Source of the DNA: Nocardioides nitrophenolicus
Lineage (GTDB): Bacteria; Actinomycetota; Actinomycetes; Propionibacteriales; Nocardioidaceae
NCBI RefSeq assembly: GCF_016907515.1
Contig: NZ_JAFBBY010000001.1
Span: 1,860,001 to 1,924,000 of the forward strand
DNA length: 64,000 bases
Direction: 5' to 3'
Of the stretch, positions 34,842 to 43,660 are shown in pieces. A model generated the notes under the pieces. It was not told where the DNA came from, made no database searches, and was given only the letters and a program-made list of their open reading frames with translations. Within the stretch, counting starts at the first letter, position 1, and the number at the start of each line of letters is the position of its first letter. A program made the position numbers and the translations under genes.

Positions 34842-36434
34842 ATGACCGACACCCTCGCGCCCGAGTCCGCGCCCGCCCACGACGACGGGCCGCCGACCGT
34901 CAACCCGGCCGCCGGCTCGCCGGCCAACCAGCAGGCCAACTTCGCCTCCCGGCCGATGACCGGCGACGAGTACATCGAGAGCCTCCGCGACGGTCGCGAG
35001 ATCTACCTACAGGGCGAGCGGGTCGAGGACGTCACCACGCACCCGGCGTTCCGCAACCCGATCCGGATGACCGCCCGCCTGTACGACGCCCTCCACACCG
35101 GCCCGCACGTCGACGAGCTCACCGTGCCCACCGACACCGGCAACGGCGGCGTCACCATGCCGTTCTTCAAGACGCCCACCTCGTCGGCCGACCTGCTCAA
35201 GGAGCGCGACGCGATCGCGCGCTGGGCCAAGATGACCTGGGGCTGGATGGGCCGCAGCCCCGACTACAAGGCCAGCTTCCTCGGCACCCTCCACGCCAAC
35301 AAGGAGCTGTACGCGCCGTTCGAGGCCAACGCCGAGCGCTGGTACCGCGAGTCCCAGGAGAAGGTCCTCTACTGGAACCACGCGATCATCAACCCGCCGG
35401 TCGACCGCAACCTGCCGCCCGACGAGGTCGGCGACGTCTACATGAAGGTCGAGAAGGAGACCGACGCCGGTCTCGTCGTCTCGGGCGCCAAGGTGGTCGC
35501 CACCGGCTCGGCGATCACCAACTACAACTTCATCGCCCACTACGGCCTGCCGATCCGCAAGAAGCAGTTCGCGCTGATCTGCACCGTCCCCATGGACGCG
35601 CCGGGCGTGAAGCTGATCTGCCGGACGTCGTACACCCAGCAGGCGGCGCAGAACGGCACCCCGTTCGACTACCCGCTGTCGAGCCGGATGGACGAGAACG
35701 ACACCATCTTCGTGTTCGACAAGGTGCTGGTGCCCTGGGAGAACGTCTTCATGTACGGCGACGTCGACCGGATCAACGCGTTCTTCCCCCAGTCCGGCTT
35801 CCTGCCCCGGTTCACCTTCCAGGGCTGCACCCGGCTCGCGGTCAAGCTCGACTTCATCGCCGGCCTTCTGATGAAGGCGCTCGACACCACCGGCTCCGGC
35901 GACTTCCGCGGCGTACAGACCCGGGTCGGCGAGGTCATCGGCTGGCGCAACCTGTTCTGGTCGCTCACCGAGTCCATGGCCCGCGACCCCGAGCCGTGGG
36001 TCGGCGACGCGGTCATCCCGAAGCTGGAGTACGGGCTGACCTACCGGATGTTCATGATCCACGGCTACCCGCGGGTCAAGGAGATCATCGAGCAGGACGT
36101 CGCCTCCGGCCTGATCTACCTGCCGTCCGGCTCCGCCGACTTCAAGTCCGCCGAGGTGCGCCCGTACCTCGACAAGTACGTCCGCGGCTCCAACGGCATC
36201 ACCGCCGTCGACCGGGTCAAGGTGATGAAGGCGCTGTGGGACTCCATCGGCACCGAGTTCGGCGGCCGGCACGAGCTCTACGAGCGCAACTACTCCGGCA
36301 ACCACGAGAACGTGAAGGCCGAGCTGCTCTTCGCCGCCCAGAACCGCGGCATCGTCGACCAGATGAAGGGCTTCGCCGACGAGTTCCTCGGCGAGTACGA
36401 CCTCGACGGCTGGACCGTCCCCGACCTGTTCTGA
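34842..36434 (+). CDS. 4-hydroxyphenylacetate 3-hydroxylase-type flavin monooxygenase (HpaB family)
   Basis: A 530-aa FADH2-dependent aromatic hydroxylase that adds a hydroxyl ortho to a phenol. Family motifs include [17 protein letters not shown] at the N-terminus, KASFLGTL near residue 143, and the FAD/acyl-CoA-dehydrogenase-like core ([27 protein letters not shown] near the end). The flavin reductase is directly upstream with GAGGAG as ribosome-binding site. The phenol is unknown; the cluster suggests a lignin-derived one. The stop codon lies at the first unit of the 32-bp repeat array. Confidence 0.92.
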   Translation: MTDTLAPESAPAHDDGPPTVNPAAGSPANQQANFASRPMTGDEYIESLRDGREIYLQGERVEDVTTHPAFRNPIRMTARLYDALHTGPHVDELTVPTDTGNGGVTMPFFKTPTSSADLLKERDAIARWAKMTWGWMGRSPDYKASFLGTLHANKELYAPFEANAERWYRESQEKVLYWNHAIINPPVDRNLPPDEVGDVYMKVEKETDAGLVVSGAKVVATGSAITNYNFIAHYGLPIRKKQFALICTVPMDAPGVKLICRTSYTQQAAQNGTPFDYPLSSRMDENDTIFVFDKVLVPWENVFMYGDVDRINAFFPQSGFLPRFTFQGCTRLAVKLDFIAGLLMKALDTTGSGDFRGVQTRVGEVIGWRNLFWSLTESMARDPEPWVGDAVIPKLEYGLTYRMFMIHGYPRVKEIIEQDVASGLIYLPSGSADFKSAEVRPYLDKYVRGSNGITAVDRVKVMKALWDSIGTEFGGRHELYERNYSGNHENVKAELLFAAQNRGIVDQMKGFADEFLGEYDLDGWTVPDLF

Positions 36435-36690
36435 CCGACCCGGCTCGAAAGTGCGCGTGTTTTCCGCCGACCCGGCTCGAAAGTGCTCCGGATTTGCGCC
36501 GACCCGGCTCGAAAATGCACGCCAAACCCGCCGACCCGGCGCGAACTTCGCGCCGGGTCGGCGTCATTTCGGCGCACTTTTCTGCCGGGTCGGCGCAACA
36601 CCAGCGCGACTTTCTGCCGGGTCGGCGCAACACCAGCGCGACTTTCTGCCGGGTCGGCGCAAGACCAGCGCGACTTTCTGCCGGGTCAGC
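36435..36690. repeat. 32-bp-period inverted repeat array filling the gap between convergent genes
   Basis: Four forward units with the core GCCGACCCGGC (GACCCGG starting at 36437, 36469, 36501, 36533) are followed by five inverted units (CCGGGTC at 36553, 36585, 36617, 36649, 36681). The period is exactly 32 bp throughout. Three inverted units are almost identical over the full length, while the forward units share only about 18-20 bp. The array can fold back on itself about a centre near 36546. It starts at the HpaB stop codon and runs into the AraC stop codon. No gene lies in it. Confidence 0.9.
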
Positions 36691-37654
36691 GGTGGGCGGA
36701 GGGTGGCTCGCCGTAGCGCCGGCGGTACGCCGCGGCGAACCGGCTGGCGCTGGAGAAGCCCCAGCGAGCCGCGACCTCCCCGACGGTCGGCGGCGGCTGG
36801 GCGGCGAGGTCGGCGCGGGCCCGGCGCAGCCGGATGTCGAGGAGGTACGCCGACGGGGTGCAGCCGAGCCACTGCTGGAATGCCTCCTGCAGCCGCCGCA
36901 CGCTCGTGCCGGCCAGGGCGGCCATCTCGGCGGCGGTCCAGGCCCGGGCGGGGTCGTCGTGGAGCTGCTCGACGACGCGGCGGACGTGCCACGGTCGGGC
37001 CGGCGGGCTGGCGACTTCGGGGGCGCGGCACAGGTCGACCAGGCCGGCGACCAGCGCGCCGGCGAGCTGCTGGCGCACCAGGTCGCTGTCGGCGAACAGG
37101 TGGGGATCGTGCAGGTTGGTGGCGAGGCTGGTGACCAGCTGGCGCCAGGCCCGGCCGCGCCCCTCGTCGAGGCGCAGCTGGTCGGGCAACAGCTCTCGTA
37201 CGCCGACCCGGTCGGTGCCGAGCAGCCGCTCGGCCTCCACGTCGAACCAGGCGCTGTCGAACTTCACGCCGAGCACCGTGCAGGTCGCGTCCCAGTGGCT
37301 GATCAGCGACGGGGCGTCGGCGCGGAACACCGTGCCCTGCCTGGCGACCGAGGTGATCGGGCCGTGCCGCCCCCGGCTCTCGAGGTGTCCGGTGATCGGC
37401 AGGTTGACCTCGTAGGCGCCGGGGTAGTCGCAGTCGATCGCGACGTCGGCGCCCCAGCCGACCTGGCCGATCATGACCGGCCCGAGGTCGAGGGTGCGCA
37501 GCGTCAGCCGCGGCTCGTGGACTCCGCCGACGAGCCGGAGCTCGTGGGGGAAGTAGGCCGCCGCGACGACCCGGGAGGCACTCCCCCAGTCACGCGGCGA
37601 CCGGCCCCGGACCCGCTCGGACACGCTGCGCAATCTACCTGAGACGGAGGTCAC
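36686..37654 (-). CDS. AraC family regulator of the guaiacol demethylase genes
   Basis: A 322-aa regulator, paralogous to the one at 33155: AraC-binding-like N-terminal domain ([25 protein letters not shown]) and C-terminal HTH ([43 protein letters not shown]). It is divergent from gcoA, and two 14-bp direct repeats lie between them. The GTG at 37654 is the first start; a second GTG 30 bp inside is also possible, and neither has a good ribosome-binding site. The stop codon is in the last unit of the repeat array. Confidence 0.88.
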   Translation of the reverse strand: MTSVSGRLRSVSERVRGRSPRDWGSASRVVAAAYFPHELRLVGGVHEPRLTLRTLDLGPVMIGQVGWGADVAIDCDYPGAYEVNLPITGHLESRGRHGPITSVARQGTVFRADAPSLISHWDATCTVLGVKFDSAWFDVEAERLLGTDRVGVRELLPDQLRLDEGRGRAWRQLVTSLATNLHDPHLFADSDLVRQQLAGALVAGLVDLCRAPEVASPPARPWHVRRVVEQLHDDPARAWTAAEMAALAGTSVRRLQEAFQQWLGCTPSAYLLDIRLRRARADLAAQPPPTVGEVAARWGFSSASRFAAAYRRRYGEPPSAHR

Positions 37655-37661
37655 AAATCGC

Positions 37662-37695
37662 CCGCGCGATCCGTGCCGGGACCGCGCGATCCGTG
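37662..37695. promoter_or_regulatory. Direct-repeat operator upstream of gcoA
   Basis: CCGCGCGATCCGTG occurs at 37662-37675 and again at 37682-37695, exactly 20 bp apart, about two helical turns. AraC-family proteins bind such direct half-sites. It lies in the 113-bp divergent gap, 73 bp before the gcoA start. Confidence 0.7.
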
Positions 37696-37767
37696 TCGCC
37701 GCCGTCCGCCCGCCGACCTACCTTCGTCGCACTTCCGCAGCACCCGCACCCTCCCGAGGAGCACCCG

Positions 37768-39000
37768 ATGACCGCCGTACAGCAGCCGACCACGCCGGAC
37801 CTCTCCTGGCTGGAGTCGGTCTCGATGTCCCAGCTCGAGCGCAACCCCTACCCGACCTACGAGCGACTGCGCCGCGAGGCCCCGCTGGCCTTCGTCCCCG
37901 TCCTCGGCTCGTACGTCGCCTCGACCGCCGAGGTCTGCCGCGAGGTCGCCACGAGTCCCGACTTCGAGGCCGTGATCACCCCGGCGGGCGGGCGCACCTT
38001 CGGCCATCCCGCGATCATCGGCGTCAACGGCGACATCCACGCCGACCTGCGCGGCATGGTCGAGCCGCAGCTGCAGCCGGTCGAGGTGGACCGCTGGGTC
38101 GACGACCTGGTCCGCCCGATCGCGCGCCGCTATCTCGAGTCCTTCGAGGACGCCGGCCGCGCCGAGCTGGTGGGCGAGTACTGCGAGCCGGTCAGCGTGC
38201 GCTCGCTCGGCGATCTGCTGGGCCTGCAGTCGGTGTCGTCCGACCAGCTGCGCGACTGGTTCCACAAGCTGAGCCGCTCGTTCACGAACGCCGGCGTCGA
38301 CGAGAACGGCGAGTTCCTCGACCCCGAGGGCTTTCGCGAGGGCGACGAGGCGAAGGCGGAGATCCGCGCGACCGTCGACCCGCTGATCGACCGGTGGATC
38401 GCCGAGCCCGCGGACACCGCGATCTCGCACTGGCTGCACGACGGGATGCCGCCCGGCCAGACCCGCGAGCGCGAGTACATCTACCCCACGATCTACGTCT
38501 ACCTGCTCGGCGCCATGCAGGAGCCCGGCCACGGCCTGGCCTCGACCCTGGTCGGCCTGTTCAGCCGGCCCGAGCAGCTCGAGGAGGTCGTCGACGACCC
38601 GACCCTGATCCCCCGCGCGATCTCGGAGGGGATGCGCTGGACCTCGCCGATCTGGTCGGCCACCGCGCGCATCTCGACCCGCGAGGTCACCGTCGCCGGC
38701 GTCGACCTGCCGGCCGGGACGCCCGTGATCCTGTCGTACGGCGCCGCCAACCACGACACCGGCCGCTACGACGCCCCGACCGAGTACGACCTGCACCGTC
38801 CGCCGCTCCCGCACCTCGCGTTCGGCGCCGGCAACCACGCCTGCGCGGGGATCTACTACGCCAACCAGGTGATGCGGATCGCGATGGAGGAGCTGCTCGA
38901 GGCGATCCCGAACCTGGAGCGCGACACGTCCGAGGACGTCGAGTTCTGGGGCTGGGGCTTCCGGGGCCCGACCTCGCTGCACTGCACCTGGGAGGTGTGA
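37768..39000 (+). CDS. gcoA: Cytochrome P450 guaiacol O-demethylase (GcoA, CYP255A type)
   Basis: Removes the methyl group of guaiacol-type aryl ethers to give catechols. The 410-aa sequence follows Amycolatopsis GcoA closely as I remember it, offset by three residues. The haem Cys is Cys359 in [10 protein letters not shown], ExxR is EGMR, and the three Phe residues that line the GcoA pocket (75, 169, 395) correspond to Phe78, Phe172 and Phe398 here. The I-helix reads GAMQEPGHG, lacking the usual Thr, as in GcoA. ATG after GAGGA. The reductase gene follows 1 bp later. Confidence 0.95.
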   Translation: MTAVQQPTTPDLSWLESVSMSQLERNPYPTYERLRREAPLAFVPVLGSYVASTAEVCREVATSPDFEAVITPAGGRTFGHPAIIGVNGDIHADLRGMVEPQLQPVEVDRWVDDLVRPIARRYLESFEDAGRAELVGEYCEPVSVRSLGDLLGLQSVSSDQLRDWFHKLSRSFTNAGVDENGEFLDPEGFREGDEAKAEIRATVDPLIDRWIAEPADTAISHWLHDGMPPGQTREREYIYPTIYVYLLGAMQEPGHGLASTLVGLFSRPEQLEEVVDDPTLIPRAISEGMRWTSPIWSATARISTREVTVAGVDLPAGTPVILSYGAANHDTGRYDAPTEYDLHRPPLPHLAFGAGNHACAGIYYANQVMRIAMEELLEAIPNLERDTSEDVEFWGWGFRGPTSLHCTWEV

Positions 39001-39001
39001 G

Positions 39002-40036
39002 GTGACGATCACCGTCGGCGAGCGCCGGGTGGAGGCCGCCGCCGACCAGACGGTCCTCGAGGCGCTGCTGCGCGCCGGGGTGTGGATGCCGAACTCCTGC
39101 AACCAGGGCACCTGCGGCACCTGCAAGCTGCAGGTGGTGTCCGGCGAGGTGGACCACCGCGACTCCCCGCTCGACACCCTCACCCCCGACGAGCGCGCCG
39201 CCGGCTTGGCGCTGGCGTGCCAGGCCCGCCCCTGCGGCGACACCGAGGTGGCGCTGCGCGGCGCGGACAGCGGCCGGACCACGCACCCGCTGCGGGACCT
39301 GACCGCCACCGTGATCGCCGTCGAGGACATCGCCCGCGACACCCGGCGGATCCTGCTGGGGCTCGACGAGCCGCTGGCCTTCAGCGCCGGACAGTACGTC
39401 GAGCTGGTGGTCCCCGGCAGCGGCGAGCGCCGTCAGTACTCGTTGGCCAACACGGCCGAGGAGGACAAGGTCCTCGAGCTCCACGTCCGCCGGGTGCCGG
39501 GCGGGATCGCCAGCGACCGCTGGCTGTTCGGCACCGTCGCCGTCGGCGACCGGGTCGAGGCGATCGGCCCGCTGGGCGACTTCCACGTGCCCGCCGCGGA
39601 CGCCGACGAGGGCGAGCCGATGGTGCTGATCGGCGGCGGCACCGGACTGGCGCCCCTGGTCGGCATCGTCCGGACGGCGCTCGCCCGCCACCCCGAGCGG
39701 GAGGTGGTGCTCTACCACGGGGTCCGTGGCCGCGCCGACCTCTACGACCTGACCCGGTTCGAGGAGCTCGCGGCGGTGTACCCGGGCTTCCGGTTCGTCC
39801 CCGTCCTCTCCGACGAGCCCACCGGGACCGGCGGCGACGGCACGTCGTACCGCCACGGCTTCCCGACCGACGTCTTCGTCGACGACGTGGCCAGCGCCCG
39901 CGGCTGGTCCGGCTGGCTGTGCGGCCCGCCGCCGATGGTCGAGGCCGGTGTGCGAGCGTTCAAGCGGCGCCGGATGGCGCCGCGGCTGATCCACCGCGAG
40001 AAGTTCACCCCCGCCGACAGTGCCCAGGAGGCCTGA
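39002..40036 (+). CDS. gcoB: GcoB reductase: [2Fe-2S] ferredoxin fused to FAD/NADH reductase
   Basis: Passes electrons from NADH to GcoA. The 344-aa protein has the order seen in GcoB: N-terminal plant-type [2Fe-2S] domain with Cys33, Cys38, Cys41 and Cys73 (NSCNQGTCGTC, LACQARP), then the FAD domain (RQYSLAN) and the NADH domain (IGGGTGLAPLVGI, WLCGPPPMVEAGV). GTG start right after the gcoA stop. Close similarity to known GcoB over the whole length supports the name. Confidence 0.95.
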   Translation: MTITVGERRVEAAADQTVLEALLRAGVWMPNSCNQGTCGTCKLQVVSGEVDHRDSPLDTLTPDERAAGLALACQARPCGDTEVALRGADSGRTTHPLRDLTATVIAVEDIARDTRRILLGLDEPLAFSAGQYVELVVPGSGERRQYSLANTAEEDKVLELHVRRVPGGIASDRWLFGTVAVGDRVEAIGPLGDFHVPAADADEGEPMVLIGGGTGLAPLVGIVRTALARHPEREVVLYHGVRGRADLYDLTRFEELAAVYPGFRFVPVLSDEPTGTGGDGTSYRHGFPTDVFVDDVASARGWSGWLCGPPPMVEAGVRAFKRRRMAPRLIHREKFTPADSAQEA

Positions 40037-40037
40037 G

Positions 40038-40334
40038 ATGCCCACGTTGACCGTCCTCTACGGGATCCCGAGTGACCCTGACGCCTTCCGCCGCCACTAC
40101 GACGAGGTGCACGTCCCGCTCGCGAGGGCGCTGCCGGGCGCGACCGCGCTGCGGTACTCGCTCGCCGTGGAGACGCTCGCCGGCGAGCACCCCGTCTTCG
40201 CCAGCTTCCACGCGGAGTTCCCGACCCGGGAGGCGCTCGACGCGGCGCTCGCGTCGCCCGAGGGCCAGGCGGCTCAGGCCGACGTGCCGGCGTTCGCCAG
40301 CGGCGGGGTGACCATCCTGGTCGAGGGCGACTGA
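40038..40334 (+). CDS. EthD family protein
   Basis: A 98-aa dimeric alpha-beta-barrel-type protein of the EthD family (FRRHYDEVHVPLARALPGA). EthD-like proteins are needed with the P450 in ethyl tert-butyl ether O-dealkylation, though how is unknown; one next to a GcoAB pair is suggestive of a helper role in O-demethylation. The start is 1 bp after the gcoB stop, and the 3' end overlaps the convergent MFS gene by 61 bp. Confidence 0.85.
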   Translation: MPTLTVLYGIPSDPDAFRRHYDEVHVPLARALPGATALRYSLAVETLAGEHPVFASFHAEFPTREALDAALASPEGQAAQADVPAFASGGVTILVEGD

Positions 40335-41542
40335 GGCGGCACCGGGCTGAGGACGGCGTTCAGCACCCCCGCCGCGACGACCACCAGGGCCGCGACGACC
40401 GGCAGGAAGAGCGCGGCGGAGGTGCCGAACCGGTCGGCGACCTCCCCGGTCACCGCCGAGGCGAGCGACTGGCCGACGATCACGGCCGAGCCGAGGATCG
40501 TCATCACGGTCGCGGACCGGCCGGCCGGGCTGCGCAGCGCGCCGAGGCTGTACTGGGTCACCATGGTCGGGCCGATGCCGCAGCCGATGAGCAGCAGCAC
40601 CCCGCACATCGCCGCGACCGACGACACCAGCGGCAGCAGCGCCGCCCCGGCGAGCATGGTGCCGCCGAACACCAGCCACCGGGCCCGCAGCGAGAAGGCG
40701 GCCGGGAACAGGGCGACGCCGAGGGCCAGGGTCGCGGAGCCGATGCCCATCACGCCGTACACCAGGCCGGCGGAGGCCGGCTCGCCGTGGTCGGCCATGA
40801 ACGCCGTCAGCGAGGTCAGCATCGAGCCGAAGAACAGCCCCACCCCGAAGATCCCGGCGACCACCGCGAGCAGCGGCGGGCGCGCGATCTCCCGAGCCGG
40901 CGCCGGCCGGGTGGCCCGCTCGTCCGCACCCGCCGCGGCCAGGGCCGAGGGGTGCAGCGCGAAGGCCGTCACGAAGACCAGGGTGAGCACCGCCGCGCCG
41001 GCGACCGGCGCCCACGGGTCGAGCATGGTGCCGAGCAGGCCGACCACGAACGGGCCGACGATGAACACCAGCTCGTCGGCCGCGGACTCGTGGGCCATGG
41101 TCGCGTCGAAGGTGCGCGACCGGCGGCCCGGCGCGATCCGGGCGCCGATGATCTGCACCAGACGGCTGCGCGACATCGGCGCGATCTGCGGCGCACTGGC
41201 CCCCACGACGTACGCCACCGCCAGCACGGCCACCGCCGGCAACGGGCTGTAGACGACCCACGCCATCAGGCCCAGCGCCGTCGTCGACGCGACACCGCTG
41301 ACCAGCAGCACCCGGCGCTGCCCGAACCGGTCGGCCGCCGCACCCAGCAGCGGCCCGACGGTCGCCGCGCCGAGGCCGACGACCGCGGAGTTGAGGCCGC
41401 CGAAGGCGAGCGAGTCACGGCCGGCGACGACCAGGGTCAGCACGCCGACCACCATCATCGCGTAGGGCAGCCGCGCGACCAGCGCGATCGGGAAGTACGA
41501 CGCACCGGCGGCCCGCACCAGCGTCGGGGAGTGATCAGGCAT
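40274..41542 (-). CDS. MFS transporter
   Basis: A 422-aa membrane protein with about 12 helices (LLGAAADRFGQRRVLLVSG after helix 2). ATG 41542 (MPDHSPTL) is chosen; upstream residues in the frame are not hydrophobic and cover a dyad. Position beside gcoAB suggests uptake of an aromatic ether or export of a product, by context only. The C-terminal about 20 residues are coded opposite the EthD gene. Confidence 0.87.
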   Translation of the reverse strand: MPDHSPTLVRAAGASYFPIALVARLPYAMMVVGVLTLVVAGRDSLAFGGLNSAVVGLGAATVGPLLGAAADRFGQRRVLLVSGVASTTALGLMAWVVYSPLPAVAVLAVAYVVGASAPQIAPMSRSRLVQIIGARIAPGRRSRTFDATMAHESAADELVFIVGPFVVGLLGTMLDPWAPVAGAAVLTLVFVTAFALHPSALAAAGADERATRPAPAREIARPPLLAVVAGIFGVGLFFGSMLTSLTAFMADHGEPASAGLVYGVMGIGSATLALGVALFPAAFSLRARWLVFGGTMLAGAALLPLVSSVAAMCGVLLLIGCGIGPTMVTQYSLGALRSPAGRSATVMTILGSAVIVGQSLASAVTGEVADRFGTSAALFLPVVAALVVVAAGVLNAVLSPVPPQSPSTRMVTPPLANAGTSA

Positions 41543-41549
41543 GTCCTTC

Positions 41550-41578
41550 GTCCAAGGGGTCGAGGTGCCGCCTTGGAC
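41550..41578. promoter_or_regulatory. Dyad upstream of the MFS gene
   Basis: GTCCAAGG (41550-41557) and CCTTGGAC (41571-41578), perfect 8-bp arms, 13-bp spacer, 8 bp upstream of the MFS start in the 145-bp gap shared with the thioesterase gene. It is a candidate operator or transcript-leader hairpin; the binding protein is unknown. Confidence 0.5.
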
Positions 41579-41687
41579 CGCCGGGCGAGCCGACGCGAGG
41601 TAGATACACGCAGTGGATCTGTCGGCCCAGGATACGCCGCGGGGTGGGCTGCTCACCAATCCCGACGGGGTTCAGTAGGGTCCGAGC

Positions 41688-42185
41688 ATGAGCACGCAGC
41701 CGACCTACGACCAGCTCGTCACCCTGCCCGCCTACGCGGTCCAGCCGGTCCCCAGCGCGTTCGAGGACAGCAACGGCTTCCTCAACGTGCGCCACTACCT
41801 CGGCATCGGCAGCGAGGGCCTCGACGAGTCCCTCTACGACATCGGGATCCCGTTCAACTGGCCCGTGCTCAGCGGCTTCGCGTGCCTCTCGGCCGAGCAC
41901 CACCTCACCTACCTGCACGAGCTCAAGACCGGCGACCAGATGTCCGTGCGGGTGCGCCTGCTCGGCCGCTCCGAGCGCGCGGCGCACGCCCTCGTGTTCG
42001 TCCTCGACGACACCAACCAGCGGGTCGCCTGCGTCTTCGAGGAGATCTTCCTCTGCGTCGAGATCGCCGACCGCAAGACCGCGCCCTGGCCCGCTGAGAT
42101 CGCCGCGGGGCTGGACCAGCGGGTCGCGGAGCACGCCGCCATCGGGTGGGAGCCGGTGACCTCGGGGTGTCTCAAGCTGCGCTAG
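41688..42185 (+). CDS. Acyl-CoA thioesterase, hot-dog fold
   Basis: A 165-aa hot-dog protein of the 4-hydroxybenzoyl-CoA thioesterase type. EDSNGFLNVRHYLGIGSEG carries the conserved D-x-N-G-x-x-N pattern with the catalytic acid; HHLTYLHELKTGDQMSVRVRL follows. It probably releases a free acid from an acyl-CoA. ATG start. It is divergent from the MFS gene. Confidence 0.88.
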   Translation: MSTQPTYDQLVTLPAYAVQPVPSAFEDSNGFLNVRHYLGIGSEGLDESLYDIGIPFNWPVLSGFACLSAEHHLTYLHELKTGDQMSVRVRLLGRSERAAHALVFVLDDTNQRVACVFEEIFLCVEIADRKTAPWPAEIAAGLDQRVAEHAAIGWEPVTSGCLKLR

Positions 42186-42215
42186 TTGTGTGATTTTGGC
42201 TCGCTTCGCTCGCAT

Positions 42216-42317
42216 GTTGGGCGCGCTTTGACGCGTGGTCTTCCGTCGCTCCGCTCGCTTCCTCGCTAGCGCTCGGTCGCTCGCTCCACTCAGTCCAGAC
42301 CACGCGGCGCGCCCAAC
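42216..42317. repeat. Long imperfect inverted repeat after the thioesterase gene
   Basis: Left arm 42216-42241 and right arm 42297-42317 pair over 21 bp (GTTGGGCGCGC and CGCGTGGTCT on the left), interrupted by a 5-nt bulge TTTGA on the left. The loop is rich in GCTCGCT-type short repeats and contains CGCTAGCG. It lies 31 bp after the stop codon and may act as a terminator; the 240-bp gap (42186-42425) holds no gene. Confidence 0.75.
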
Positions 42318-42425
42318 GACAAACCCCCCTCGGCGGCATGGCTGCGTGATCACGCCGGCTTCGGCGCGACGGAAACCCTTCGGCCTCACCTGTCGGGCTG
42401 GTCGGCTGTCGCTAGGCTCCCTGCC

Positions 42426-43643
42426 GTGAGCGACCTGCCCGTCCTGACGGCCGAGGAGCAGCGCGTCCTGGGGAGCCTCCTGGAGAAGGAGGTGACGGTG
42501 CCGGCGTCGTACCCGATGACCGTCACCGCCGTGCGCACCGCCTGCAACCAGCAGAGCAGCCGGGAGCCGGTCGTCGACTACGACGACGACCTCGTGCACC
42601 ACGCGCTGCGTGAGCTGAAGCGGCTCGACCTGGTCGGGGTGACCTGGGAGGACCACGGGCGGCGCACGCTCAAGTACGTCCAGACGCTCTCGGTGCGGCT
42701 CGGCCTCGCCGACGACGAGCGGGCGCTGTTGACCGTGCTGCTGCTGCGTGGCCCGCAGCCGCCGGGCGCGCTCCGCACCCGCACCGAGCGGCTGTTCGCG
42801 TTCCCCGACCGGGGCGCGGTCGAGGCCTGCCTGCAGCGGCTCGCCGAGCGCGAGCAGCCGCTCGTCCAGGTGCTGCCGAGGCAGCCGCGCGAGCAGGATG
42901 CCCGCTGGGTCCATCTCCTCGGCCCCCTCGACCTGCCGGCGGCCGGGGCCGGCTCACCGGCGCCGGCGGTCGACCGCGACGCCGTGCTCGCGGAGGGTGC
43001 CGAGGCGCGGGACGCGAAGGTGCGCGCGGCCTATGCCGCCATCGCGCGACCGTACGCCGACGCGCTGGGCGGCGAGCTCGAGGACCTGCCGTTCGAGCGC
43101 TGGCTGCTCGACCGGGTCGCGGCGCACGCCGGCGCCGAGCCCGTCGTCGAGGTCGGGTGCGGGCCGGGCCACGTCACGGCGTACCTCGCCGAGGCGGGCG
43201 CGGACGCGACCGGTCTCGACCTGACCCCCGAGATGGTCGAGCAGGCGCGGGAGCGCTACCCCGACGGGGTCTACGAGGTCGGCGACCTGCGCGCGCTGAT
43301 GCGCCCCGTCAACGGCTCGGGCTGGGCGGCCGTCCTGGCCTGGTACTCGCTGATCCACCTCGCCGCGTCCGAGCTTCACGGTGCGCTCGTCGCGCTGGCC
43401 CGGCCGATGCGCCCCGGCGGCCTGCTGGTGCTGGCGCTCCATGCCGGCGCGGAGGTCCGCCACCACGACCGGTGGTTCGACCACGAGGTCGACCTCGACG
43501 TGGTGCTGCACGAGCCGGCCGAGGTCGTCGCCCTCGTCGAGCGGGCGGGCCTGGTCGACGTCGAGTGGTACCGGCGCGGCCCCGTCGCCGCCCGCGGCGA
43601 GACCACCGAGCGGCTCTACGTCGTGGCCCGTACGCCGGCCTGA
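42426..43643 (+). CDS. DUF480 (YceH) domain fused to SAM-dependent methyltransferase
   Basis: A 405-aa two-domain protein. Residues 1 to about 180 are the YceH/DUF480 winged-helix pair (LTAEEQRVLGSLLEKEVTVPASYPMTV at the N-terminus, YDDDLVHHALRELKRL). Residues about 195-405 are a class I methyltransferase (VVEVGCGPGHVTAYLAEAG for SAM binding, VLAWYSLIHL). YceH is normally a stand-alone protein of about 200 aa with unknown function. GTG start. The fusion joins a putative DNA-binding part to a methyl-transfer part; the target is unknown. Confidence 0.9.
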   Translation: MSDLPVLTAEEQRVLGSLLEKEVTVPASYPMTVTAVRTACNQQSSREPVVDYDDDLVHHALRELKRLDLVGVTWEDHGRRTLKYVQTLSVRLGLADDERALLTVLLLRGPQPPGALRTRTERLFAFPDRGAVEACLQRLAEREQPLVQVLPRQPREQDARWVHLLGPLDLPAAGAGSPAPAVDRDAVLAEGAEARDAKVRAAYAAIARPYADALGGELEDLPFERWLLDRVAAHAGAEPVVEVGCGPGHVTAYLAEAGADATGLDLTPEMVEQARERYPDGVYEVGDLRALMRPVNGSGWAAVLAWYSLIHLAASELHGALVALARPMRPGGLLVLALHAGAEVRHHDRWFDHEVDLDVVLHEPAEVVALVERAGLVDVEWYRRGPVAARGETTERLYVVARTPA

Positions 43644-43660
43644 CGGCCGCCGCCGGACGG

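Noticed and set aside
33155..34975. AraC gene extended upstream to a 606-codon frame
   Set aside because: The extension covers the operator region and the opposite strand of the flavin reductase; the real start is near 34084.
36435..36690. CRISPR array
   Set aside because: The period is 32 bp with only about 12 variable bases, half the units are inverted, and there is no cas gene. It is a repeat array but not CRISPR.
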